Part shown: piece after piece, positions 15,714 to 23,165 of the stretch
Numbering within the stretch: the stretch's first letter is position 1
Layout of the letters: every line of letters begins with the position of its first letter
Source of the DNA: SCRA01 sp035533275
GTDB taxonomy: Bacteria > Vulcanimicrobiota > Vulcanimicrobiia > Vulcanimicrobiales > SCRA01
Length of the DNA stretch: 35,327 nucleotides
NCBI GenBank assembly: GCA_035533275.1
Contig: DATLUD010000069.1
Span: 1-35,327 of the forward strand
Direction: 5' to 3'
Notes under the pieces: model-generated
What the model was told of the DNA's origin: nothing
Databases searched by the model: none
Seen by the model: only the letters and a program-made list of their open reading frames with translations
Translations under genes and position numbers: made by a program

Positions 15714-15899
15714 TTACCAGCTCGCCTTCGTCACTCCGGGGATGTGACCCCGGTGGGCGTTCTCGCGGAAGCAGATGCGGCACATCGCGTACTTGCGCAG
15801 AAACCCGCGCGGACGTCCGCAAACCTGGCAGCGGTTATGCTGGCGCACGCGGAACTTCGGCGTCAGTTTCGCCCGCTCGATGCTCGACGTCTTAGCCAC
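15714..15899 (-). CDS. rpsZ: 30S ribosomal protein uS14, zinc-binding type
   Basis: A 61-aa protein with CQVC and CRIC zinc ligands, the short form common in Gram-positive and Terrabacteria lineages, unlike the longer zinc-free form of enterobacteria. The start is GTG and shares one base with the rplE stop (TAGTG). Confidence 0.97.
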   Translation of the reverse strand: MAKTSSIERAKLTPKFRVRQHNRCQVCGRPRGFLRKYAMCRICFRENAHRGHIPGVTKASW

Positions 15900-16450
15900 T
15901 ACGCCTTCTCCTTCTGCAGCGGGAGACCCATCGCCGAGAGGAACTCAGCCGCCTCCTCGTCGCTCGCCGCCGTCGTCACGATGACAATGTCCATGCCGCG
16001 CGCCTTGTCGACCTTGTCGTAGTTGATCTCCGGGAAGACCAGTTGCTCCCGAAGGCCCATGTTATAGTTGCCCCGCCCGTCGAACGACTTGCGCGAGAGA
16101 CCGCGAAAGTCGCGCAGCCGCGGCAGCACGATGTTGAAGAGCTTATCCAGGAAGGCGTACATCCGATCGCCGCGCAGCGTCACCTTGCAGCCGATCGACA
16201 TGCCCTCGCGCAGCTTGAACGCCGCGATGGACTTCTTGGCCTTGGTGATCACCGGCTTCTGCCCGCTGATGGCCACGAGCTCTCCGACCGCGCTCTCGAG
16301 CGCCTTGGGGTTGCCGATGGCGTCGCCGACGCTCATGTTGAGCACGACCTTCTCCAGGCGCGGGACCTGCATGACGTTCCCGTAACCGAAGCGGTCGATG
16401 AGGGCCTTGCGGACCTCGGTCTGATACCGTTCTTTCAAACGCGATGGCAT
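15899..16450 (-). CDS. rplE: 50S ribosomal protein uL5
   Basis: A protein of 183 aa that binds 5S rRNA and contacts the P-site tRNA. Motifs: VPRLEKVVLNMSVGDA, AKKSIAAFKLREGMSIGCKVTLRG, FRGLSRKSFDGRGNYNMGLREQLVFPEI. ATG lies 14 nt after rplX. Confidence 0.98.
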   Translation of the reverse strand: MPSRLKERYQTEVRKALIDRFGYGNVMQVPRLEKVVLNMSVGDAIGNPKALESAVGELVAISGQKPVITKAKKSIAAFKLREGMSIGCKVTLRGDRMYAFLDKLFNIVLPRLRDFRGLSRKSFDGRGNYNMGLREQLVFPEINYDKVDKARGMDIVIVTTAASDEEAAEFLSAMGLPLQKEKA

Positions 16451-16464
16451 GACAACTTCTCCGG

Positions 16465-16815
16465 TTAGCCCTTTCCAGGCCGCTCGGCGACCTCTCCGCA
16501 GCGACGGCAGACGCGCTCGCGCGAGCCCGCATGCACCTCGGACTTGGTCCGGGTGGGCGCCTGACATTTCGAGCAGACGTACATGAGCTTGCTCAAGCGA
16601 AGCGGGGCTTCTTTCTCGATGATGCCCCCCGCCTCGGTGCTCGACATCGCTCCGTCCGTCGGCCGCTGCTTGGTGTGGCGCTTGACGATGTTCAGCCCCT
16701 CGACGGTCGCCGTGCCCTCCTTGGGGAAGACCGCCTTGACCGTGCCGCGCTTGCCCTTGTCCTTGCCGGACAGGATCAGCACGGTGTCGCCGCGCTTGAC
16801 GTTCACGGCCGGCAT
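16465..16815 (-). CDS. rplX: 50S ribosomal protein uL24
   Basis: A protein of 116 aa with the KOW motif (VLILSGKDKGKRGTVKAVF) and a C-terminal CSKC ... CRRC pair that looks like a zinc-binding (C+) form. It is 1 nt upstream of the rplN stop-to-start junction, so tightly coupled to rplN. Confidence 0.98.
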   Translation of the reverse strand: MPAVNVKRGDTVLILSGKDKGKRGTVKAVFPKEGTATVEGLNIVKRHTKQRPTDGAMSSTEAGGIIEKEAPLRLSKLMYVCSKCQAPTRTKSEVHAGSRERVCRRCGEVAERPGKG

Positions 16816-16816
16816 G

Positions 16817-17194
16817 CTAGAGCACCTCCGGCGCGAGCGAGATGATCTTCATGAACCCGCGCTCGCGCAGCTCGCGCGCGACGGGCCCGAAGATGCGCGT
16901 GCCGCGCGGATCGAGGTTGTCCTTCTCGCCCTTGATGAGCACCGCGGCGTTGTCGTCGAACTTGATCGTCGACCCGTCCGCGCGCCGGACGGGAGCCGAG
17001 GTGCGGACGACCACGGCCTTCACCACTTGGCCCTTCTTCACGGCGGCGCCGGGAATGGCGCTCTTGACCGTGCCGACGATGATGTCGCCGATGTGGGCAT
17101 ACGGGTGCCGGCTGCCGCCAGCCACGTGGATGCAGAGGATCTCGCGGGCGCCGGAGTTGTCGGCGACCTTGAGCCTGGTCTCTTGCTGAATCAT
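16817..17194 (-). CDS. rplN: 50S ribosomal protein uL14
   Basis: A protein of 125 aa beginning MIQQETRLKVADNSGAREI, with GSRHPYAHIGDIIVGTVK and RIFGPVARELRERGFMKIISLAPEVL. One nt separates it from rpsQ upstream and one from rplX downstream. Confidence 0.98.
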   Translation of the reverse strand: MIQQETRLKVADNSGAREILCIHVAGGSRHPYAHIGDIIVGTVKSAIPGAAVKKGQVVKAVVVRTSAPVRRADGSTIKFDDNAAVLIKGEKDNLDPRGTRIFGPVARELRERGFMKIISLAPEVL

Positions 17195-17195
17195 G

Positions 17196-17477
17196 TTACT
17201 TCACCCGCTCCACGACCTCGACCAGGCGCCACCGCTTCTCCTTGGAGATGGGGCGGCACTCCATGATCTTCACGAGATCGCCGACATTGCACTCGTTCTG
17301 CTCGTCGTGCGCCTTGAAGCGCTCGGACTTGCGAACGATCTTCTTGTATACCGGATGGGGCACGCGCGTCTCGGTCACGACGACGATCGTCTTTTCCATC
17401 TTGCTGGACGCCACGCGTCCGATCTTGACCTTGCGCCGGCCGCGCTCCTCGACCGCCTGCTCGTTAGGCTGCACCAT
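17196..17477 (-). CDS. rpsQ: 30S ribosomal protein uS17
   Basis: A protein of 93 aa with the OB-fold core GRVASSKMEKTIVVVTETRVPHPVYKKIVRKSERF and CRPISKEKRWRLVEVVER. Its N-terminus is about 15 residues longer than that of E. coli. The ATG lies 14 nt inside rpmC. Confidence 0.97.
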   Translation of the reverse strand: MVQPNEQAVEERGRRKVKIGRVASSKMEKTIVVVTETRVPHPVYKKIVRKSERFKAHDEQNECNVGDLVKIMECRPISKEKRWRLVEVVERVK

Positions 17478-17685
17478 GCTTGTCCTCCGCCGTCCGCTTC
17501 TCGGCGATCACCGTGAGGATCCGGGCGTAGTCGCGCCGGATCGCACGCACCGTGCTGAAATTCGAGAGATGCCCGGTGCGCAGTTGGAAGCGCAGGTTGA
17601 ACAACTCTTCCTTGACCTCGCGGGCCTTCTTCTGCAGCTCGTCGACCGTCAGGTCGTGCAGAGCGACCACGTCTTTACGCTTCAA
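17464..17685 (-). CDS. rpmC: 50S ribosomal protein uL29
   Basis: A 73-aa protein with the helical hairpin of uL29 (TVDELQKKAREVKEELFNLRFQLRTGHLSN ... RAIRRDYARILTVIAE). The start is TTG, 11 nt inside the end of rplP, with GGAG about nine nt upstream; MKRKDVVALHDL matches the family N-terminus. Confidence 0.95.
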   Translation of the reverse strand: MKRKDVVALHDLTVDELQKKAREVKEELFNLRFQLRTGHLSNFSTVRAIRRDYARILTVIAEKRTAEDKHGAA

Positions 17686-18109
17686 TTGACGCCGCTCCCA
17701 TCTCTTCGCGCTGCACGAACTTCGTGCGGATCGGCAGCTTGAAGGCCGCCAGGCGAAGGGCTTCCTTCGCGACCTCGGGCGCCACGCCCGAGAGCTCGAA
17801 GAGCATGCGTCCCGGCTTCACGACGGCGACCCAGAACTCCGGATTGCCCTTGCCGGATCCCTGACGGGTCTCGGCGGGCTTCTTGGTCACCGGCTTGTCC
17901 GGGAAGACCTTGATCCACACCTTGCCGCCGCGCTTGATGTGGCGCGTCATCGCGATACGGGCGGCCTCGATCTGGCGCGCGGTCAGCCACACGGGCTCCT
18001 CCGCCTGCAGGCCGTACTCGCCGAACGTGAGCGCATTGCCTACCAGCGCCCGGCCCTTCATGCGGCCGCGCTGCTGCTTGCGCCATTTGACTCTCTTCGG
18101 TGTCAACAT
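17675..18109 (-). CDS. rplP: 50S ribosomal protein uL16
   Basis: A protein of 144 aa beginning MLTPKRVKWRKQQRGRMKG with the family motifs PVTKKPAETRQGSGKGNPEFWVAVVKPGRMLFELSG. It contacts tRNA and is assembled late into the 50S subunit. It lies 9 nt after rpsC. Confidence 0.98.
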   Translation of the reverse strand: MLTPKRVKWRKQQRGRMKGRALVGNALTFGEYGLQAEEPVWLTARQIEAARIAMTRHIKRGGKVWIKVFPDKPVTKKPAETRQGSGKGNPEFWVAVVKPGRMLFELSGVAPEVAKEALRLAAFKLPIRTKFVQREEMGAASIEA

Positions 18110-18118
18110 CTCTTTGTG

Positions 18119-18985
18119 CTACTCCACGCTCGGCTCTGCGGCGATCGGCGGAGCCGCGGGGGCATCGACACCCGCGCTCGGCATTTCGACCGCCTCGGCG
18201 AAATCGGCTTGGTCCAGCGACGGCTCCGCTTCGGGAGACGCCTCCGGGCGCGCCCCGGGGCCGCGCGCGCCGCGGCCGCCGCGGCGACCGCGCTCGGAAC
18301 GGCGGTCGCGGAACTGCACGCGCTCCGCCCGCTGCTGGCCGGGCGCCTCGGCCCGAGCCTCGGGAAGCTGCTCGCCCGTGTAGACCCACACCTTCACGCC
18401 GATGCGGCCGAAGGTGGTGAAGGCCTCGACGTTGGCGTAATCGATGTTGGCGCGCAGCGTGTGCAAGGGCACCTTGCCGTCGAAGTTGCGCTCCGTGCGC
18501 GCGATCTCGGCGCCGCCCAGGCGACCCGAGACCTGAACCTTGATGCCGCGGGCGCCGGCCTTCATGGTACGCATGATGGCCTGCTTCATCGCGCGGCGGA
18601 AGGCGATGCGCTTCTCGAGCTGGTCGACGATATTCTGACCCACCAGGCGCGCGTCGAGCTCCGGGTGCTTGATCTCTACGACGTTGACCTGAATCGACTT
18701 CTTGGTCAGCTTCTCGAGGCTCTTGCGGATCTCTTCGATGCCCGCGCCGCGCTTGCCGATGATGATGCCGGGCTTGGCCGTGTTGATGATGATCCGGGCC
18801 TGGTTGGCGCGGCGCTCGATCTCGACGCGGCTGATGCCGGCCACGCGCGTGAGGCGCGTGAAGTACTTGCGGACCTTGAGGTCCTCGTGCAGCCAGTCCT
18901 GAAAATGCTTCTTCTCGAACCAGCGGCTGTCCCACGTGCGCGTGACGCCCAGGCGGAAGCCCAGAGGATGGATTTTCTGACCCAT
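18119..18985 (-). CDS. rpsC: 30S ribosomal protein uS3 with long C-terminal tail
   Basis: A protein of 288 aa, against about 210-235 in most bacteria. The KH domain (GIIIGKRGAGIEEIRKSLE) and C-terminal domain (RRAMKQAIMRTMKAGARGIKVQVSGRLGGAEIART, GRIGVKVWVYTGE) are normal. They are followed by about 75 extra residues: an Arg/Gly-rich stretch, then a Pro/Ala/Glu-rich acidic end, likely disordered. The Shine-Dalgarno GGGGAG is 6 nt from the ATG and belongs to repeat copy C. Confidence 0.97.
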   Translation of the reverse strand: MGQKIHPLGFRLGVTRTWDSRWFEKKHFQDWLHEDLKVRKYFTRLTRVAGISRVEIERRANQARIIINTAKPGIIIGKRGAGIEEIRKSLEKLTKKSIQVNVVEIKHPELDARLVGQNIVDQLEKRIAFRRAMKQAIMRTMKAGARGIKVQVSGRLGGAEIARTERNFDGKVPLHTLRANIDYANVEAFTTFGRIGVKVWVYTGEQLPEARAEAPGQQRAERVQFRDRRSERGRRGGRGARGPGARPEASPEAEPSLDQADFAEAVEMPSAGVDAPAAPPIAAEPSVE

Positions 18986-18993
18986 TACTTGCT

Positions 18994-19071
18994 CCCCACT
19001 CGCTGCGCTGCGCTACGCTCGCGGGGACCCCGAGAGCTTGAAAGGTTCCGGCAGACTCGTGCCGGGTTGCA
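18994..19071 (-). repeat. Two-hairpin dispersed repeat, copy C
   Basis: Stem one CCCC/GGGG with an adjacent pair that would be U-G in the minus-strand RNA; stem two CCGGCA-GACTCG-TGCCGG, where one pair changes from G-C to A-T relative to copies A1 and B. The stem-one arm supplies the rpsC ribosome-binding site. It fills the gap between rplV and rpsC. Confidence 0.85.
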
Positions 19072-19082
19072 TCGGAGCGTCA

Positions 19083-19466
19083 TCATTTCTTCGAGTCCCC
19101 ACCCTTGTTGGCGACCGTGATCGTCACGTGCGACATGCGCTTGCGCTTGAAGGCGGCGCGCCCTTGCGCCCGCGGATCCAGGCGCTTGGTGAACTTGCCG
19201 CCAGGTCCGCCGTCGACCATGATGCGCTTGACGTAGAGGTCCTCGCCGGACATCTCGTGGTTGTTCTCGGCGTTCGCGACCGCGCTGCGAAGCAGCTTCT
19301 CGATCACCACTGCGGCGTAGACTGGGGTGAACTTCAACAGGGCCAGCGCGTCCTTAACGCTCTTGCCGCGCACCGCGTCGGCGACCCGGCGCAGCTTGCG
19401 CGGGCCCATGCGGGCGAACTTCAGGTGTGCGTGCGCTTCGGTGCGCTCTTGCGTCGTGACTGCCAT
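19083..19466 (-). CDS. rplV: 50S ribosomal protein uL22
   Basis: A protein of 127 aa. Motifs: ARMGPRKLRRVADAVRGKSVKDALALLKF and the exit-tunnel loop VDGGPGGKFTKRLDPRAQGRAAFKRKRMSHVTI. One nt separates it from rpsS. Confidence 0.98.
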   Translation of the reverse strand: MAVTTQERTEAHAHLKFARMGPRKLRRVADAVRGKSVKDALALLKFTPVYAAVVIEKLLRSAVANAENNHEMSGEDLYVKRIMVDGGPGGKFTKRLDPRAQGRAAFKRKRMSHVTITVANKGGDSKK

Positions 19467-19467
19467 G

Positions 19468-19740
19468 CTACTTCACCGAACTCTTGTCGCCGTGGCCGCG
19501 GTAGGTGCGGGTGGGAGCGAACTCGCCGAGCTTGTGGCCGACCATGTTCTCCGTCACGTACACCGGCACGTGAGCCTTGCCGTTATGCACGCCGATCGTG
19601 TGGCCCACCATCTGCGGAACGACCGTACTGGCACGGCTCCACGTCCGCACGACGCGCTTCTCGCGTGTGGCGTTCATGCGCTCGATCTTCTGGAGCAGGT
19701 GGTCCGCGACGAACGGCCCCTTCTTCAAACTGCGCGACAT
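19468..19740 (-). CDS. rpsS: 30S ribosomal protein uS19
   Basis: A 90-aa protein starting MSRSLKKGPFVADHLLQKI, with TWSRASTVVPQMVGHTIGVHNGKAHVPVYVTENMVGHKLGEFAPTRTYRGH, standard for the family. It is 1 nt after rplB. Confidence 0.98.
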   Translation of the reverse strand: MSRSLKKGPFVADHLLQKIERMNATREKRVVRTWSRASTVVPQMVGHTIGVHNGKAHVPVYVTENMVGHKLGEFAPTRTYRGHGDKSSVK

Positions 19741-19741
19741 G

Positions 19742-20563
19742 TTACTTGCGCTTCCTCACGATCATCTTGGCGGTGCGCTTGTTGCGGCGCGTCTTCTTAC
19801 CCATGGTCATCTGGCCCCACGGCGTGGTCGGCGGACGCCCCGACGTCGAGCGAGCCTCGCCGCCGCCGTGCGGGTGGTCGACCGGGTTCATCGCGATGCC
19901 GCGGACCGTGGGCCGCTTGCCCATGTGGCGCTGGCGGCCCGCCTTGCCGATGACCACGTTCTCGTGCTCGACGTTGCCGATCTGTCCGATGGTCGCGCGG
20001 CAGTTCAGGTGGATCAGGCGCACCTCGCCCGAAGGCATGCGCACCTGGGCGTACTCGCCCTCCTTGGCCATCAGCTGCGCGGCGCCGCCGGCGGAACGCA
20101 CGAGCTTGGCGCCCTGACCCGGACGGAGCTCGAGGTTGTGGATCACGGTGCCGAGCGGAATGCTCTTGAGCGGCAGCGCGTTGCCCGTCTTGATGTCCGC
20201 CTTCTCGCCGGACTCCACGCGATCGCCCACCTTCAGCCCCAGCGGCGCGATGATGTAGCGCTTCTCGCCGTCGAGGTAGTGGAGCAGCGCGATGCGGGCC
20301 GACCGGTTGGGATCGTACTCGATCGCCGCCACTTTCGCCGGCACGCCGTCCTTGGTGCGCTTGAAATCGATGATGCGGTACATGGGACGGCGGCCGCCAC
20401 CCTGGTGGCGCACGGTGATGTGGCCGCTGTGGTTGCGGCCCGCGCTCTTCTTGTTGGGCTGGAGAAGACGCTCCTCGGGAGCCTTCTTGGTCAGCTCCGA
20501 GAAGTCGGCGACGGTCATGAACCGCTTGCCCGCCGAGGTTGGTTTGAAGGATTTGACTGGCAC
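19742..20563 (-). CDS. rplB: 50S ribosomal protein uL2
   Basis: A protein of 273 aa needed for subunit association and near the peptidyl transferase centre. Ends with the conserved GRPPTTPWGQMTMGKKTRRNKRT; the RGIAMNPVDHPHGGGEA loop with its conserved His is intact. The start is GTG, preceded by a GAGAG-rich region downstream of a perfect dyad. Confidence 0.98.
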   Translation of the reverse strand: MPVKSFKPTSAGKRFMTVADFSELTKKAPEERLLQPNKKSAGRNHSGHITVRHQGGGRRPMYRIIDFKRTKDGVPAKVAAIEYDPNRSARIALLHYLDGEKRYIIAPLGLKVGDRVESGEKADIKTGNALPLKSIPLGTVIHNLELRPGQGAKLVRSAGGAAQLMAKEGEYAQVRMPSGEVRLIHLNCRATIGQIGNVEHENVVIGKAGRQRHMGKRPTVRGIAMNPVDHPHGGGEARSTSGRPPTTPWGQMTMGKKTRRNKRTAKMIVRKRK

Positions 20564-20590
20564 TGCTCTCTGTTCTCTCTCTGGCTTTGC

Positions 20591-20608
20591 GGGACGGTGA
20601 ACCGTCCC
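20591..20608 (-). repeat. Perfect dyad between rplW and rplB
   Basis: GGGACGG-TGAA-CCGTCCC in plus orientation, a 7-bp stem with four-base loop. A second small hairpin of GGCCGC/GCGGCC type lies next to the rplW stop at about 20616-20630. No U-run follows, so it is not a convincing terminator. Confidence 0.6.
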
Positions 20609-20630
20609 ATACGTGCGGCCGCGGCGCGGC

Positions 20631-20942
20631 CTACTGCTCGAAGTAGTTGACGCCTCCGAGCTCGATCTTCTGGCCTTCCTTCAGCGTGACCACGGCCTTC
20701 TTCCAATCGCTCTGCTTGCCGACCGTGGGGCGCGCGCGGCGCCGGGAGAAGGACTTGATCTTGCCCTTCACGTTAACGGTGTTGACCTTGGTCACGTTGA
20801 CCTTGAAGATCTCCTCGACCGCGTGCCGGATCTGCGTCTTGGTCGCGTCGGAGGTGACACGGAAGGTGTACTGCTGCACCATCGTGTTGCTCATCGACTT
20901 CTCGGTGATCAGGGGGGCGATGATGACGTCGCGCGCATCCAT
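20631..20942 (-). CDS. rplW: 50S ribosomal protein uL23
   Basis: A protein of 103 aa at the tunnel exit, docking site for trigger factor and SRP. Motifs: DVIIAPLITEKSM and the basic loop VKGKIKSFSRRRARPTVGKQSDWKKAVVTL. The ATG at 20942 fits the family; the longer open frame upstream runs through the inverted-repeat element. GGAGG stands about 12 nt upstream, inside the terminal inverted repeat of that element. Confidence 0.96.
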   Translation of the reverse strand: MDARDVIIAPLITEKSMSNTMVQQYTFRVTSDATKTQIRHAVEEIFKVNVTKVNTVNVKGKIKSFSRRRARPTVGKQSDWKKAVVTLKEGQKIELGGVNYFEQ

Positions 20943-20944
20943 GT

Positions 20945-21218
20945 TAGTGCTCAGCCTCCGGGATTCCGTAACCGTCGCTGGAGATGATCGTGGCTCCCGC
21001 CGAGGAGTGAGGAGGGAGCATAGCCGTGGCTCTGCGACCGACGAACGACGATGGCAGGAGCCGCGAGCGCTCCAGCCCATCGGGTCGCCACGCCATGGCG
21101 CGGCGACGGCGTTGCTCATCGCTCCCATACCGCTGCGGGTATTGTCGCTCCTCGCGCCTGGTCGCCGCAGCCGCGGCGCCGGCGACGCCGGTCACGGAAT
21201 CGTGGAGACTGAGCACTA
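20945..21218. mobile_element. 274-bp element with terminal inverted repeats between rplD and rplW
   Basis: The left end (20945-20977) begins TAGTGCTCAG and the right end (21218-21186, complement) begins with the same ten bases; over 33 nt the two ends agree at 28 positions. The interior holds a further palindrome around GCCATGGC near 21095. It contains no gene I can support and begins exactly at the rplD stop (TAG) and 2 nt from the rplW ATG. It resembles a MITE or an imperfect palindromic repeat, but no clear target-site duplication is visible and there is no second copy in the window. Confidence 0.6.
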
Positions 21219-21863
21219 CGCGCAGACCTCCTGGAGGGCTTGATATGCCGCGGCGGTGAGGACCAGGCGCTCGTGTGCGATGATCGCCTCGACCTCGAGG
21301 TCGGTGACGGGCAGGATGCCGACGCGCTGGAGGTTGGCTCCGCCGCGCAGCAAGTTCTGCCCCACGGTCTCGGCCTCGGCGAGCGCGTAGACGAAGAGCG
21401 TCTTGGGCCCGGTCTCGGCGGCCTTGCGCGAACCGTAGAACGCGTTCGCGAAATCCTTGGTCTTCACCAGCTCGAACGACGAGGCGTCGAGCACCAGCAC
21501 GGAGTCGTGGCCAAAGCGATCCGCCAGCGCGGCGCGCAGCGCGACCTTGCGCTCCTTCTTGTTGAGCGACTCCTCGTAGGAGCGCGGCTTGGGCCCGAAG
21601 ACCACGCCGCCGTGGCGCCACTGCGGCGAACGCGTGGAGCCCTGGCGGGCACGGCCGGTGCCCTTCTGCTTCCACGGCTTCCTGCCGCCGCCGGAGACTT
21701 CGTCGCGGCGCTTGGTGGAGGCGGTGCCGGCGCGGCGATTTGCCTGCTCGCGGTGAACGGCGCGGAAGATCACCGCGGCCTTCGACTCCTCGGAGGGTTC
21801 GAAGACGGCCGGCGTCGGCTCCGTGCGCAGCGTCTTGCCGCCGGCATCGATGAGCGTGGGCAC
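21216..21863 (-). CDS. rplD: 50S ribosomal protein uL4
   Basis: A protein of 215 aa. The tunnel loop region (RRAGTASTKRRDEVSGGGRKPWKQKGTGRARQGSTRSPQWRHGGVVFGPKPR) is intact. The start is GTG 2 nt after rplC with AAGGAG upstream. In E. coli L4 represses the S10 operon by acting on its leader; the structured leader upstream of rplC could serve here, which is inference. Its TAG stop forms the edge of the inverted-repeat element. Confidence 0.97.
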   Translation of the reverse strand: MPTLIDAGGKTLRTEPTPAVFEPSEESKAAVIFRAVHREQANRRAGTASTKRRDEVSGGGRKPWKQKGTGRARQGSTRSPQWRHGGVVFGPKPRSYEESLNKKERKVALRAALADRFGHDSVLVLDASSFELVKTKDFANAFYGSRKAAETGPKTLFVYALAEAETVGQNLLRGGANLQRVGILPVTDLEVEAIIAHERLVLTAAAYQALQEVCA

Positions 21864-21865
21864 GA

Positions 21866-22495
21866 TTACTTCTCCTTCACCTTGACCGACTGCTGGATGA
21901 CGACCAACCCGTTCTTCGCACCGGGCACCGGACCGCGCAGCAGCAGCAGATTGCGCTCCGCATCGGCGCGCACGACTTCCAGGTTCTGATGGGTCACGCG
22001 GTCGACGCCGTAGTGGCCCGGCCGCCGGCTGCCCTTGACGGTACGCCCGGCGTTCGTGTCGCCGTTCGAAGCCGGCTGGCGGTGGATCATCGAGCCGTGG
22101 CTCGCTCCGCCGCCGCTGAAGTTGTGCCGCTTGATGCCGCCGCTGAAGCCGTGGCCCTTGGAGACGCCGACCACGTCGACGCGATCGCCGGCGGCGAAGT
22201 CCGCCACCGTCACGCTCGACCCCAGCTCGACGCCGTCGACGCCGGCACGGAACTCGCGCAGATGCTTCTTCGGGGCGCTCCCGCTCTTCTTGAAGTGTCC
22301 GAGCTCCGGCTTGGTCAGCCGCTTGGCGGAGGTATCGCCGAAGGCCAGCTGCACCGCCTCGTAACCGTCCCGGTCCTTGGTCTTGCGCTGCGTCACGACG
22401 CACGGCCCGGCCTCCACGACGGTCACCGGAACGAACCGGCCGTCGTCGAGGAAGACGCTCGTCATCCCGACCTTGCGGCCGATGATGTTCTTCAC
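21866..22495 (-). CDS. rplC: 50S ribosomal protein uL3
   Basis: A protein of 209 aa, an early-assembling 23S binder. Motifs: GRKVGMTSVFLDDGRFVPVTVVEAGPC and GHGFSGGIKRHNFSGGGASHGS, with the Gln that is methylated in E. coli (MIHRQPAS). The start is GTG with AAGGA upstream. It is the first gene after the promoter at 22676-22648. Confidence 0.98.
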   Translation of the reverse strand: MKNIIGRKVGMTSVFLDDGRFVPVTVVEAGPCVVTQRKTKDRDGYEAVQLAFGDTSAKRLTKPELGHFKKSGSAPKKHLREFRAGVDGVELGSSVTVADFAAGDRVDVVGVSKGHGFSGGIKRHNFSGGGASHGSMIHRQPASNGDTNAGRTVKGSRRPGHYGVDRVTHQNLEVVRADAERNLLLLRGPVPGAKNGLVVIQQSVKVKEK

Positions 22496-22641
22496 GTTCC
22501 TTCATCCTTTCGCGCTTCTCGCCCGCCGGCACCGTAGTCCACGGAGCCTAGCGTTTGAGGCTACGTTCGTCTCCGCGCCGGAGCGCGGAGATCCGAGTGA
22601 TGCGGCCACACGAAACCGCAGTCATGGCCCGTGGCCACGAC
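22496..22641 (-). promoter_or_regulatory. Structured 5' leader of rplC
   Basis: From the promoter to rplC the RNA can form at least three strong hairpins. GTCGTGGCC-ACG-GGCCATGAC is a 9-bp stem with one G-U pair (about 22623-22643). CTCCGCGC-TCCG-GCGCGGAG is a perfect 8-bp stem. A CGTAG ... CTACG stem encloses AGCCT/AGGCT. It ends in GAAAGGATGAAGGAAC before the GTG. Such a leader is typical of autoregulated r-protein operons; L4 is the obvious candidate ligand, by analogy only. Confidence 0.5.
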
Positions 22642-22647
22642 CGAAAG

Positions 22648-22676
22648 ATAGTATCAGGCGCCGCGAAGACTGTCAA
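22648..22676 (-). promoter_or_regulatory. Sigma70-type promoter upstream of rplC
   Basis: A consensus -35 TTGACA (22676-22671), a 17-nt spacer and -10 TACTAT (22653-22648). It lies 34 nt downstream of the SRPBCC gene and separates rpsJ and its companion from the rest of the S10 cluster. Confidence 0.75.
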
Positions 22677-22709
22677 GCGCCCAAATTAGCCCGGCGGCGG
22701 CGCTACCCC

Positions 22710-23141
22710 TCATTTCCTCGCGGCGACCTTGGCCAAGAGATCCAGCACGCCGGTGATCGCGCGCTCGTGGAGATCCTCCGCGCGCCGCCAGAGCTGCTCG
22801 CCCTCGGGGCTGACCAGCTCGGCTTCGAGCCGGTGCTCCACCCGGGTCAGCTTCTCGCCCAGCTCGCTGAGATAGAAGCCGTGGGTGCCGTCGAAGCCCT
22901 CGGTGAGGAAGCGCCAGACCAGCGCCGCGTTCGGCTCCAAGCGCTCCAGGCGCGCGTGGAAGGGCCCGTGCCACTCCTCGCTCTTCCCCGCCTCGAGGGG
23001 ACCGGCCGTGCGCTGAAACGGCTGGGACTTGAACGGCCAGATCTTGTCGGCCGACGTTCCCAGGTCCGCGATCAGCTCGAACGCGCGGCGCGGCGCCGCC
23101 TTGACCTCGCGCGCGTGGACGACGCGCAACTGCTTACCCAT
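22710..23141 (-). CDS. SRPBCC-fold (START/Bet v1-like) protein
   Basis: A protein of 143 aa starting MGKQLRVVHAREVKAAPRRAFELIADLGTSADKIWPFKSQP. The pattern of an initial strand, alpha-helical A-P-hydrophobic segment, then GPFHARLERLEPNAALVWRFLTEGFDGTHGFYLSE and a long C-terminal amphipathic helix (ERAITGVLDLLAKVAARK) fits the SRPBCC superfamily, which binds hydrophobic ligands. The ATG has AAGGAAG upstream. I cannot name a substrate. Its position between rpsJ and rplC is unusual; it is probably read from the str promoter together with rpsJ. Confidence 0.75.
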   Translation of the reverse strand: MGKQLRVVHAREVKAAPRRAFELIADLGTSADKIWPFKSQPFQRTAGPLEAGKSEEWHGPFHARLERLEPNAALVWRFLTEGFDGTHGFYLSELGEKLTRVEHRLEAELVSPEGEQLWRRAEDLHERAITGVLDLLAKVAARK

Positions 23142-23165
23142 GGCTTGCTTCCTTCGCGCGCGAAA

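Noticed and set aside
15304..15822. Longer rpsH start upstream
   Set aside because: It would run through most of rpsZ in another frame; MAGTITDPIADLL at 15708 is the conserved start.
20631..21128. Longer rplW with about 62 extra N-terminal residues
   Set aside because: The extra part is read through the inverted-repeat element, is low in family similarity, and the family N-terminus starts at the ATG at 20942.
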